Origin: an uncultured Bacteroidota bacterium | Lineage (GTDB): Bacteria; Bacteroidota; Bacteroidia; AKYH767-A; 2013-40CM-41-45 | NCBI GenBank assembly: GCA_937871435.1 | Contig: CALMQM010000048.1 | Location: forward strand, 1-64,000 | Reading direction: 5' to 3' | Length of the DNA: 64,000 bases | Shown: positions 26,225 to 34,049 of the stretch, piece after piece | Layout: each line of letters opens with the position of its first letter | Numbering within the stretch: the stretch's first letter is position 1 | Translations under genes and position numbers: made by a program | Notes under the pieces: generated by a model | The model's database searches: none | Told to the model about the DNA's origin: nothing | Seen by the model: the letters and a program-made list of their open reading frames with translations, nothing else

Positions 26225-26647
26225 TCAGAAGACGAGATTTTCTTTTGATTTTAAATTTTTTGCATCGAGTTTATAAATACCCAACACAATTCTGATTTGT
26301 TTGATGGCAGAAAGAATGGTTTGGTCTTCGATGCGAGACATTCCATTTCGTACGATGATAAAATAATCCATCTGTTTTTGTTCAGGAATCAGCAGGCCTT
26401 TCACTGAACGGTTAGAGACAAGGTAATACTCATCCTCTTCCGGGTTGATATACCGGAAGAAAGAGAACTCCTGATCTTCCATTCTTTTTCCATTGAAGAC
26501 TTTGTAATCCTCTTCCCGTTTCAGCTGAAGATCGAGTTTCAGATTTATTTCTCTGCAAAGCCGGTAATCTTTTTGCTGGCAAATGATTCCGAAGAGCAGG
26601 AAGTCAAATTGATCTTCTTCATTCAGTTTAAGTACCGTCTTTGCCAT
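26225..26647 (-). CDS. IPExxxVDY family protein
   Basis: 140 residues from ATG 26647 (MAKTVLKLNEEDQ); a longer frame to 26674 adds nine unlikely residues. The name-giving motif is present as IPEQKQMDY near residue 93, with Met replacing the usual Val. The family is essentially restricted to Bacteroidota and is usually found between rnc and pyk, as here. No catalytic motif, signal peptide or membrane segment is visible and the function is unknown. Confidence 0.85.
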   Translation of the reverse strand: MAKTVLKLNEEDQFDFLLFGIICQQKDYRLCREINLKLDLQLKREEDYKVFNGKRMEDQEFSFFRYINPEEDEYYLVSNRSVKGLLIPEQKQMDYFIIVRNGMSRIEDQTILSAIKQIRIVLGIYKLDAKNLKSKENLVF

Positions 26648-26770
26648 GTTGCTTTTCGACTGTGAAAATAGCAATTGAATTGTAATCGTTTACACAAATG
26701 AAAGATTGACATGTCCTGACATGCAATACGATGAATACGAAAAGGTAGGAAGTGTAAACAGAAGTATATT

Positions 26771-27490
26771 TCAGAGGCCCAGACTGGAGCATGCTTTTTC
26801 CGCAGCAATTTGTTCTGCTCTTTTCTTGGAATAATCTTCTCCTTGTGAAATTTCCTGTCCGTCGATCAGGAGGCGAACACGTAACAATCGTTTCCCTCCA
26901 TTTTCCACTTCTTCAATCAATTCAAATTCGACAGATTTACGTTCGCGTTGTCCCCAGTTGATCAGTTTGCTTTTGAAATTTGCATCCAGTTGTTCAATTT
27001 CATCCAGATCGATGTGATGTTTCACAATTCGGTTCAGTATGAGTTTTCGTGTGACCTCGTATCCCTGATCAATATACACAGCACCGATGAGTGCTTCGAA
27101 TGCATCGCCGTAAGCGGAACGGTTTTTGGCTCCGGGTTCAATATTACCGGTCATAAAATGATCAATTCCGAGTTTCATCGCGAGGCGATTCAGGTGTTCC
27201 CTGTTTACAATCCGGCTTCTCATTTCGGTAAGGAATCCTTCCTCTTTGAAAGGAAATTTTTTGAATAACATTTCAGCGATAACGGCTCCGAGCACTGCAT
27301 CGCCAAGATATTCCAAACGTTCATTGCTGAGTTTAATTCCGCTGGGATGTTCTTCCGCTGTAGAACGATGACGAAATGCGAGATGATAAACGGAAGTATT
27401 ACCCGGAGTGAATCCAAGTAAATTTCGTAATGAGGACGCGAATTTTTTATCCCGGGAAAATAAAAGACGGATATAAGAAGAGAAACTCAA
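26771..27490 (-). CDS. rnc: Ribonuclease III
   Basis: 239 residues. It cleaves double-stranded RNA in rRNA processing and mRNA turnover. The signature NERLEYLGDAVLGAVIAE (about residues 60-77) and the second acidic motif GDAFEALIGAVYID supply the metal-binding carboxylates. The last ~70 residues are a double-stranded RNA binding domain ending KKRAEQIAAEKACSSLGL. It follows fabF with a 46-bp gap, the usual Bacteroidota order. Confidence 0.96.
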   Translation of the reverse strand: MSFSSYIRLLFSRDKKFASSLRNLLGFTPGNTSVYHLAFRHRSTAEEHPSGIKLSNERLEYLGDAVLGAVIAEMLFKKFPFKEEGFLTEMRSRIVNREHLNRLAMKLGIDHFMTGNIEPGAKNRSAYGDAFEALIGAVYIDQGYEVTRKLILNRIVKHHIDLDEIEQLDANFKSKLINWGQRERKSVEFELIEEVENGGKRLLRVRLLIDGQEISQGEDYSKKRAEQIAAEKACSSLGL

Positions 27491-27536
27491 GCGCTGAAAA
27501 TTTTAGAATTCAGGCTGCCGGCTGTATGTCGGTAGT

Positions 27537-28787
27537 TCAGGAATACTTACGGAAGATTACCGATGCATTGTGACCGCCAAATCCGAATGTATTGCTGAGT
27601 GCAGCATTTACTGTACGGTGTTGAGCCTTATTGAAAGTAAGATTCAGTTTTGGATCAAACGCAGGATCGTCAGTAAAGTGGTTGATGGTAGGAGGAACAA
27701 TTCCATGTACAACAGCCATGATACTTGCGATGGCTTCAATTGCACCAGCAGCGCCGAGCAGATGTCCGGTCATGGATTTTGTGGAACTGATATTCATGCG
27801 GTAAGCATCTTCTCCGAATACTGTCTGGATGGCTTTGATTTCCTGTGGATCGCCAATAGGAGTGGAGGTACCGTGTACGTTGACGTAATCAATATCTTTG
27901 GTTGTCATGCCTGCATCTTCGAGAGCTGCATTCATAACATTGGCGGCGCCCAATCCTTCCGGATGTGGAGCAGTCATGTGGTAAGCGTCAGCAGACATTC
28001 CTCCGCCTACAAGTTCAGCATAAATTTTAGCACCACGTGCTTTCGCGTGTTCCAGTTCTTCCAGTACGAGGCAACCTCCGCCTTCTCCCATCACAAAACC
28101 ATCTCTGTCGAGATCGAATGGACGGGAAGCTGTTGCAGGGTCATCGTTTCTTTGCGACAAAGCCTGAAGCGCATTGAATCCGCCAACACAAGTTTCATTC
28201 ACTGTAGATTCGGAACCTCCGGAAATAATGATGTTTGCTTTTCCAAGACGGATGTAAGTAAATGCATCAATAAGAGCATTGGTAGAAGAAGCACAGGCAG
28301 AAACTGTGGTGAAATTTGGTCCACGGAATCCGTATTTGATAGAGATATGACCAGATGCGATATCCGCGATCATTTTCGGAATGAAAAACGGATTGAATCT
28401 TGGGGTTCCGTCACCTTTTGCAAAAGCGGAAACTTCATCCTGAAAAGTTTTCAGTCCACCGATTCCCGATCCCCAGATCACTCCGATTCTGTCGTGGTTG
28501 ACAGTTTCGAGATTGATTCCGCTGTCGATAATAGCCTGATCGGCTACAACGAGCGCATAGTGAGAAAAGCCATCGAGTTTTCTTCCTTCTTTACGTTCAA
28601 AATGATCGTTTACATCGAAGCCTTTCACTTCGCATGCAAAACGTGTTTTGAATTTAGAAGCATCAAATTTTGTAATCATACCGGCGCCGCTGACTCCATT
28701 GATGAGTCCGTTCCAATAAGCTTCAACGGTGTTGCCGAGGGGTGTAAGTGCACCAAGGCCTGTAACTACGACTCGTTTCAGTTGCAT
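27537..28787 (-). CDS. fabF: 3-oxoacyl-[acyl-carrier-protein] synthase II
   Basis: 416 residues. FabF elongates fatty acids by condensing acyl groups with malonyl-ACP. The catalytic triad is complete: C165 in SACASSTNAL, the first histidine in VNVHGTSTPIGD and the second in SMTGHLLGAAGAIE; the closing SNTFGFGGHNAS motif is also present. It lies downstream of acpP, separated by 111 bp containing a strong hairpin. A long open frame on the opposite strand is a coding shadow. Confidence 0.97.
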   Translation of the reverse strand: MQLKRVVVTGLGALTPLGNTVEAYWNGLINGVSGAGMITKFDASKFKTRFACEVKGFDVNDHFERKEGRKLDGFSHYALVVADQAIIDSGINLETVNHDRIGVIWGSGIGGLKTFQDEVSAFAKGDGTPRFNPFFIPKMIADIASGHISIKYGFRGPNFTTVSACASSTNALIDAFTYIRLGKANIIISGGSESTVNETCVGGFNALQALSQRNDDPATASRPFDLDRDGFVMGEGGGCLVLEELEHAKARGAKIYAELVGGGMSADAYHMTAPHPEGLGAANVMNAALEDAGMTTKDIDYVNVHGTSTPIGDPQEIKAIQTVFGEDAYRMNISSTKSMTGHLLGAAGAIEAIASIMAVVHGIVPPTINHFTDDPAFDPKLNLTFNKAQHRTVNAALSNTFGFGGHNASVIFRKYS

Positions 28788-28844
28788 TCCGGTATAAAAG
28801 TTTGAGATTTACACAAAAGGGCGCTTCCTTACCCTGTTGAAAGT

Positions 28845-28886
28845 CCAACCAGATCTCCGGTAGTTTTACCGGCAGATCTGGTTGGG
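28845..28886 (-). other. Intercistronic hairpin between acpP and fabF
   Basis: CCAACCAGATCTCCGGTA pairs with TACCGGCAGATCTGGTTGG with one bulge, a long GC-rich stem with a short loop. On the minus strand no T run follows, so it is not a standard terminator. It could stabilise the upstream acpP message or attenuate fabF, matching the much higher demand for ACP. Confidence 0.7.
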
Positions 28887-28898
28887 AAAATGGGAGAA

Positions 28899-29135
28899 TT
28901 ATTTAGCGTTCTTCTCGATGTAGTCGATCGCCTGGCCAACGGTAGAAATTTTTTCTGCCTGATCGTCCGGAATTGCGATGTTGAATTCTTTTTCAAATTC
29001 CATGATCAACTCAACGGTGTCAAGTGAATCAGCGCCCAAATCGTTGGTAAAGCTGGCTTCTGTCGTCACTTCTTTTTCGTCAACACCAAGTTTATCGATG
29101 ATGATGGCTTTCACTTTTGTTGCAATGTCTGACAT
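28899..29135 (-). CDS. acpP: Acyl carrier protein
   Basis: 78 residues, acidic, standard length. The phosphopantetheine attachment serine is S37 in [16 protein letters not shown]. It carries growing acyl chains in fatty acid synthesis. It is the first gene of the minus-strand cluster, with a promoter-like pair upstream (29174-29204). Confidence 0.97.
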   Translation of the reverse strand: MSDIATKVKAIIIDKLGVDEKEVTTEASFTNDLGADSLDTVELIMEFEKEFNIAIPDDQAEKISTVGQAIDYIEKNAK

Positions 29136-29173
29136 GTTTGTGTCCTTTTAGGTGTTTTATATTAAATGTGGTG

Positions 29174-29204
29174 CAAAGTAAAATTTATTCGACTTAAAAT
29201 CAAA
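29174..29204 (-). promoter_or_regulatory. Putative promoter of acpP
   Basis: On the minus strand TTTG (29204-29201) and TTACTTTG (29181-29174) are 19 bp apart, matching the Bacteroidota layout with a one-base departure in the -7 box. The start codon at 29135 lies about 38 bp downstream. Confidence 0.55.
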
Positions 29205-29395
29205 ATACCATGATTAAGCCTTTTCGGAGCATCTTCAATCTCATAGAATTAAAGACCAATGATTCTATTAATCTACTTTATTATCATCATTTTCACTCTT
29301 TCAATCCTCATTTTTAAGGAAATTTATCTAAAAATGAACAACATTTATAGACAGATTGTTTTCAAAAAATGAGGTGATATTTTTGTTCCTAATTT

Positions 29396-30385
29396 TCAGT
29401 GAACGAACATACGGATCAGGTAAAATATTCCGGCAGCAAGAAAGGCTGAAACCGGAATGGTTAGTACCCAGGCCCAGATCAGCTGAATGGTAACTCCCCA
29501 GCGTACGGCACTTACCCGTTTAGTAACACCCACACCGATGATGGCACCGGTGATAGTGTGTGTAGTACTTACCGGGATTTTGAAGTGTTGAGTTCCGAAG
29601 AGTGTCAAGGCTCCTGCGGTTTCCGCGCTAAATCCTTCAAATGGAGTAAGTTTGGTAACTTTTTGACCCATTGTCTTCACAATTTTCCAACCTCCAATCA
29701 TTGTTCCGGCGGCAATTGCAGTATAGCAGGCTAAAGGCACCCATTCCGGAATTTCCTTGATATCGCCGATCATACCCTGGGAAAGCATTGCAGCGGCAAT
29801 AATTCCCATTACTTTTTGCGCGTCATTTCCACCATGTCCGAGACTGTATGCTGCAGATGATAAAAGTTGAAGGCGACGGAACACGACATCCACTTTAGAT
29901 GGATTAAATCGTTTGCAGATATTGAGAGTAAGAACAGAAATAATGTATGACATGAGTAATCCGATAACCGGAGCCAAAACGATAAAGTATATGGTGGGCA
30001 TTACTTTTTCATATTGAACGGCAGAGAATGAACCTGCATTTGCAATGCCGGCACCGGCAAAACCACCGATAAGAGTATGAGAAGAGCTGGAAGGAATTCC
30101 TCCCCACCAGGTAGCGAGATTCCAAATGATAGCGGCAATTACGCCGGACAGCACAACAAGCAGTGTAACATTTTCCTTGTTGACAGTTTTGGCAACTGTA
30201 TCGGCAACCTTTAGTTCAAAGATCCAGTAGGCGAGAAAATTGAACGCTGCTGCCCAAATTACTGCAGTAAGAGGAGAGAGTACTTTGGTGGAAACAACAG
30301 TTGCAATTGAATTCGCAGCATCATGGAAGCCATTGATAAAATCAAAGATGAGTGCCAGGATGATGACAAGTGTGATTAGTTGCAT
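29396..30385 (-). CDS. Inorganic phosphate transporter, PiT family
   Basis: 329 residues with about ten membrane helices. PiT carriers take up metal-phosphate complexes using the proton gradient. Both family signatures are visible: GFHDAANSIATVVSTKVLSP near the N-terminus and GHGGNDAQKVMGI near residue 188, the inverted-repeat halves of the transporter. It follows the DUF47 gene by 31 bp, a very common pairing in bacteria. Confidence 0.93.
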   Translation of the reverse strand: MQLITLVIILALIFDFINGFHDAANSIATVVSTKVLSPLTAVIWAAAFNFLAYWIFELKVADTVAKTVNKENVTLLVVLSGVIAAIIWNLATWWGGIPSSSSHTLIGGFAGAGIANAGSFSAVQYEKVMPTIYFIVLAPVIGLLMSYIISVLTLNICKRFNPSKVDVVFRRLQLLSSAAYSLGHGGNDAQKVMGIIAAAMLSQGMIGDIKEIPEWVPLACYTAIAAGTMIGGWKIVKTMGQKVTKLTPFEGFSAETAGALTLFGTQHFKIPVSTTHTITGAIIGVGVTKRVSAVRWGVTIQLIWAWVLTIPVSAFLAAGIFYLIRMFVH

Positions 30386-30416
30386 ACAAAACGGATTGTC
30401 AGGAAATTAGGACTTG

Positions 30417-31064
30417 TTAGGCGTGTTTCACAATGACAGATTCAATGACGTTCGCTACATCTTCGCACATGTCAGTAGCTGTTTCAAGAGCTGAGAGGAC
30501 TTCTTTTATTTTAATAATTTGAATGGCATCTTTTTCTTCTTCAAAGAGTCGGGCCACAGCATTATCAAAAATATCGTCTGCGTGATTTTCAATGCTGTTC
30601 ACTTTCACCAATGCTTCGCGGATTTTAATCATGTTGTTCAGACTGCGAAGACTTTGAATGGCGCTGTTCAGTTCCTCAGCACATTGCAGAATCAATTCAC
30701 TGAGTTTGACCATAGAAGGATGAATTGTATCCAGTTTATACAACTCTATTCTTTTCGCTGATCCATGGATGTAATCGATGATGTCATCCAGTCCTGATGC
30801 CAGGTGCTGGATATCTTCCCGATCAAAAGGGGTGATAAAAGTTCGTGCTACTTCATTGAAAATCTGATGTGTGATTTCGTCTCCAACGTGCTCCAGTTTT
30901 TCAATCTGGCGGATATATGAAACCCGCTTTTCTGCCGAATTGGTAATCATTGCTTCATACAGCAGCTTTGAGATTGCGACAAGGTTGGCAGAAGCCGCTT
31001 CAAAAAGGGGATAAAATTTACGGTCTTTTGGGACGAAGTACTGGAATATTGAATTCGCTGACAT
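30417..31064 (-). CDS. DUF47 family PhoU-like protein
   Basis: 215 residues, all-helical PhoU-like fold of the DUF47 (Pit accessory protein) family. The LEHVGDEITHQIFNEV segment and the later ENHADDIFDNAVARLFEEE are the two metal-binding E/DxxxD-type motifs of the repeat. It probably regulates the PiT transporter encoded immediately downstream in the same operon. A TTACTTTC sequence about 25 bp upstream of the start resembles the promoter boxes seen elsewhere in the window. Confidence 0.9.
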   Translation of the reverse strand: MSANSIFQYFVPKDRKFYPLFEAASANLVAISKLLYEAMITNSAEKRVSYIRQIEKLEHVGDEITHQIFNEVARTFITPFDREDIQHLASGLDDIIDYIHGSAKRIELYKLDTIHPSMVKLSELILQCAEELNSAIQSLRSLNNMIKIREALVKVNSIENHADDIFDNAVARLFEEEKDAIQIIKIKEVLSALETATDMCEDVANVIESVIVKHA

Positions 31065-31368
31065 AAGATAGGGTGCTGTTTAGGAAAGGACGAAAGTAAG
31101 AAATTTAGAAGGTGCGAGAAGCAATGTTGATAATTTCATCTACTAATTTCACCCTTGAATCGATTGTTTTTAATGTTTCACAAAAGCGGATTTGAACTAT
31201 CTTTTTCGTTCCAGTTATTCATTCGTATAAGGGTTTTGAATTCCCGCCAGATGAGGGATTAATTTTTAGAATTTTCTGAAATATTAATTCCTGAATCAAA
31301 AAAATGAGAGTGGCAATAAAAATAACAGATATTGTACACCCTAAAGATCATTTTCTATATTCGTTGAA
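31065..31368. other. Divergent intergenic region between the phosphate and polyamine operons
   Basis: About 304 bp, AT-rich, with no gene. It must hold divergent promoters for the DUF47-PiT operon and the speD-like operon. On the right side I see no clean TAnnTTTG box. Confidence 0.5.
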
Positions 31369-31722
31369 ATGAATTACCAGTCGGGACTCCACATTTTGGC
31401 AGAATTGAAATCTGAACGGACAGATTTATTGTCAGCTTCTGATTCGCTCAGGATACACTTTGATGAAATGATCAGACACCATGATTTGAACAAGTTGGGC
31501 GAAGTATATCATGAATTTCCGGGAGGAGGATTTACAGGCGTTGTATGTTTGACCGAATCACATATCGCGATACATACCTGGCCGGAATTCGGGTTTGTTA
31601 CTTTCGATGTTTTTCTTTCTAACTATTCTAAAAATAATGATGCAGCCGGAAGGTCAATCTATTTGTCTACGTTGAGTTTTCTTGAAGCAACCGTGGGCAA
31701 CGTGACAGAAATTCGGAGATAA
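31369..31722 (+). CDS. SpeD-like pyruvoyl decarboxylase (AdoMet decarboxylase family)
   Basis: 117 residues, the size of the short prokaryotic (class 1B) S-adenosylmethionine decarboxylases. The self-processing site is intact: E63-S64 in [12 protein letters not shown], where S64 would become the pyruvoyl group, and H69 matches the processing histidine. However, the catalytic cysteine of the family (Cys83 in Thermotoga, usual motif DVFTC) is serine here, S84 in DVFLSN. The normal product, decarboxylated AdoMet, is the aminopropyl donor for spermidine synthase, a homologue of which is encoded in this operon. Related SpeD-fold enzymes decarboxylate arginine or ornithine instead, so substrate assignment stays open. 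It is the first gene, 5 bp before the DUF4178 gene. Confidence 0.85.
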   Translation: MNYQSGLHILAELKSERTDLLSASDSLRIHFDEMIRHHDLNKLGEVYHEFPGGGFTGVVCLTESHIAIHTWPEFGFVTFDVFLSNYSKNNDAAGRSIYLSTLSFLEATVGNVTEIRR

Positions 31723-31727
31723 AAAAG

Positions 31728-33641
31728 ATGGCATTCAATTTTACACAAACCTGCGCGAGTTGCGGAGCCATGTTGAATTTCCGCTTAGGTGATTCAGCTG
31801 CTATGATATGTCCAAAGTGCAGGAGTTTTGTTCATCGTTCGGTTTCGGTTGCATCTGTTCCCAAAGCAGCGCCTGTACCGGAAGATATGAGCGTGATCCG
31901 GATTGGGACAACCGGAACATTAGAGGGGAAAGCATTTGAAATTATTGGGAGGATCAGATATAACTATCGCAGAAGTTTTCGGAATAAGTGGTTGATGTCA
32001 TTTGCGGATGGCAGTTCCCGGTATTTGATGGAAGGATTGGGTGTGTATGCGGTGATGGAATTGGAGAATGTGAATTTCAGCAGCAGTAAAGTGGCACAAT
32101 TCAAACCGAAAGTAGAAGCAGAATTTCCGGGCGATAAAATTCTGTATGTGGAGGAACTGGAAAAAGTACTTGAGATTCACTTTGATGGAGAATTGATGTC
32201 TGTTTCACATGAGACTCCGGATTTCCTGACAATTTATTTCACAAACAATGATCTGCAATGTGCGTTGATGCAGATTTACAGCAGGACCGAGAATGAAATG
32301 TTTACCGGTCGGCTGATTGAGTTTGAAAAATTTAATTTTAAAAACCTCCGTATTTCAGGTGATCAAAATAAAATTTATCAGGGAAGTTTACCTGCTCCTT
32401 TGAAGTTAACCTGTACACGCTGCTCAGCAGAGTTTCAATTGTTCACTCATGATCAGGCAAAAGTTTGTGCTTGTCCTCAGTGTCATGCGTATTTTGAATA
32501 CAAAAAAAAGACAGCCACATTCAGCGAACAACAAAAAAGACCGGAGGATGTTGCGGATCCTGTATTGCCTGTCGGGAGTCAGGGAAAATTGCGGGATACT
32601 TTTTATATCGTTACCGGATACGCTGTCAAAAAAGACGCGAAATACAATTACCACTGGGTGGAATACACTCTATGGAATCCTGTTTTCGGATATGCCTATT
32701 TAGCTGAGTACAACGGACACTGGAATTATCTGTATCAGGTTGATTACTTCCCACGCGTTGTATTGAAGAAAGATTTTGTTTACACACAGGAAAGATTGTT
32801 TCGCGTTTACAATGTGTACAAGGCTAAAACACTGTATACCGAAGGAGAATTCTCTTTTGATCTTTACGACGCAGATGGTACATCGTATCAGGAATATATT
32901 TCACCACCATATATGCTCACGAGAGAGCTTACGCACGATGAGCTTGGGTGGTATCTCGGCGAATACATTGAGCCTTCGGAGATAAAGGAGGCATTTGATG
33001 TGAAGACGGAATTTCCATCCAAAGTCGGGATCGGTTCTTCGCAGCCTCTGCGGTTAAGTTTTAATCCGAAAACATTGAATCTGGTCACATTTATCATGAT
33101 CGCGTTCGTCACACTTATTCAAATAATATTTGTTTACTCAGCACGCAATGAAACCATTTTTCAGCAACGATTGTCTTCTGTTCCGGATAGCATCGGCCAG
33201 TTAAAACCGGTTGTTTCTCCAACATTCACTTTGCAGGGAGGAAAATCAAATCTTGAGTTTGCGATGTATTCACCTGTTGATAACAATTGGTATGAAGCAG
33301 GTGTAGAGCTGGTGGATGAAAGCAATGGAGCGACTGTTGAATTTTCCAAAGCGATCGAATTTTACAGTGGCTATGACGACGGTCCATGGACAGAAGGACA
33401 AAAAAATGAAGAAGTTATATTGTCCAGCATTCCCGCCGGGAACTATCATTTTGTGTTGTATCCGAGTGTAGGTTCAGGCTTTCCTCCGTTGGATCTTATT
33501 TTGAAAAGAGATGTTCCTGTCTGGTCTAATTATTTTATGACGATAGCTGCATTAATCCTGTTGCCATTAATCCAACGTTGGCGACTCAACAGGTTTGAAC
33601 GAAGTCGTTGGATGGAAAGTGATTTCTCACCGTATGAATAA
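31728..33641 (+). CDS. Duplicated zinc-ribbon/DUF4178 membrane protein
   Basis: 637 residues. Two copies of the same unit: a CxxC...CxxC zinc ribbon (CASCGA...CPKC, residues ~5-30; CTRCSA...CPQC, ~228-255), each followed by a beta-rich DUF4178 domain. Then comes a membrane helix near residue 450 (LVTFIMIAFVTLIQIIFVYS), an extracytoplasmic beta domain of ~140 residues and a second helix near the C-terminus (YFMTIAALILLPLIQRW). The ribbons and DUF4178 units should face the cytoplasm. DUF4178 has no known activity. It lies in a tight operon with speD-like, DUF350 and spermidine-synthase-like genes. Confidence 0.82.
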   Translation: MAFNFTQTCASCGAMLNFRLGDSAAMICPKCRSFVHRSVSVASVPKAAPVPEDMSVIRIGTTGTLEGKAFEIIGRIRYNYRRSFRNKWLMSFADGSSRYLMEGLGVYAVMELENVNFSSSKVAQFKPKVEAEFPGDKILYVEELEKVLEIHFDGELMSVSHETPDFLTIYFTNNDLQCALMQIYSRTENEMFTGRLIEFEKFNFKNLRISGDQNKIYQGSLPAPLKLTCTRCSAEFQLFTHDQAKVCACPQCHAYFEYKKKTATFSEQQKRPEDVADPVLPVGSQGKLRDTFYIVTGYAVKKDAKYNYHWVEYTLWNPVFGYAYLAEYNGHWNYLYQVDYFPRVVLKKDFVYTQERLFRVYNVYKAKTLYTEGEFSFDLYDADGTSYQEYISPPYMLTRELTHDELGWYLGEYIEPSEIKEAFDVKTEFPSKVGIGSSQPLRLSFNPKTLNLVTFIMIAFVTLIQIIFVYSARNETIFQQRLSSVPDSIGQLKPVVSPTFTLQGGKSNLEFAMYSPVDNNWYEAGVELVDESNGATVEFSKAIEFYSGYDDGPWTEGQKNEEVILSSIPAGNYHFVLYPSVGSGFPPLDLILKRDVPVWSNYFMTIAALILLPLIQRWRLNRFERSRWMESDFSPYE

Positions 33642-33821
33642 ATGAAAATGAAAAATCTGAGCAAACACGAATTGTTTTCTTTACGTTATTTCATTGTTTT
33701 CTATCTTCTCATTACAGGAGTTTTTGTGTATGCAGGGATGACAGGATGGAAAATTCTGGATACGACTCCTTCGGAAAAGCACAGCAATGCTTATGGAACA
33801 TCACATTATTACCATAAATAA
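33642..33821 (+). CDS. 59-residue single-pass membrane peptide of the polyamine-related operon
   Basis: The ATG begins at the base after the stop codon of the DUF4178 gene, and the TAA is 9 bp before the DUF350 gene, so the frame fills the gap exactly. The peptide has a charged N-terminus (MKMKNLSKHE), one clear membrane helix (YFIVFYLLITGVFVYAG) and a tail of ~25 residues rich in His and Tyr (TSHYYHK). Its small size makes automated annotation likely to miss it. Position and helix argue that it is real; no family is recognised. Confidence 0.7.
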   Translation: MKMKNLSKHELFSLRYFIVFYLLITGVFVYAGMTGWKILDTTPSEKHSNAYGTSHYYHK

Positions 33822-33830
33822 TTTATACAA

Positions 33831-34049
33831 ATGACAGAGCTTATCAACCTGAAATACATCTTCGCTTCGGTGGTGTATTCATTACTGGGAGTACTCATTT
33901 TTGTTTTAGCCTATTGGATGGTTGAAAAAATGACTCCTGAAAATACCTGGAAAGAGATTACTGAAAAGCAAAATACCGCTGTTGCCATAGTAGCCGGTGC
34001 AGTGATTATCGGTTTGGCGATGATAATCAGCAGTGCAATCCACGGGTGA
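33831..34049 (+). CDS. DUF350 (YjfL-like) membrane protein
   Basis: 72 residues with two membrane helices (VVYSLLGVLIFVLAYWMVEK and VAIVAGAVIIGLAMIISSAI) linked by a short polar loop. This is one DUF350 unit, half of the E. coli YjfL type, so it may act as a dimer. The function is unknown; homologues appear with PspA-like, DUF4178 and polyamine enzymes. The stop codon overlaps the next start by one base (TGATG), which indicates translational coupling. Confidence 0.85.
   Translation: MTELINLKYIFASVVYSLLGVLIFVLAYWMVEKMTPENTWKEITEKQNTAVAIVAGAVIIGLAMIISSAIHG

Noticed and set aside
27570-28805. Open frame of 411 codons on the plus strand opposite fabF
   Set aside because: It runs exactly antisense to the intact and well-recognised fabF gene, and its translation (rich in Cys, Ser, His and Phe) shows no domain. 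It is a shadow of the coding bias of fabF.
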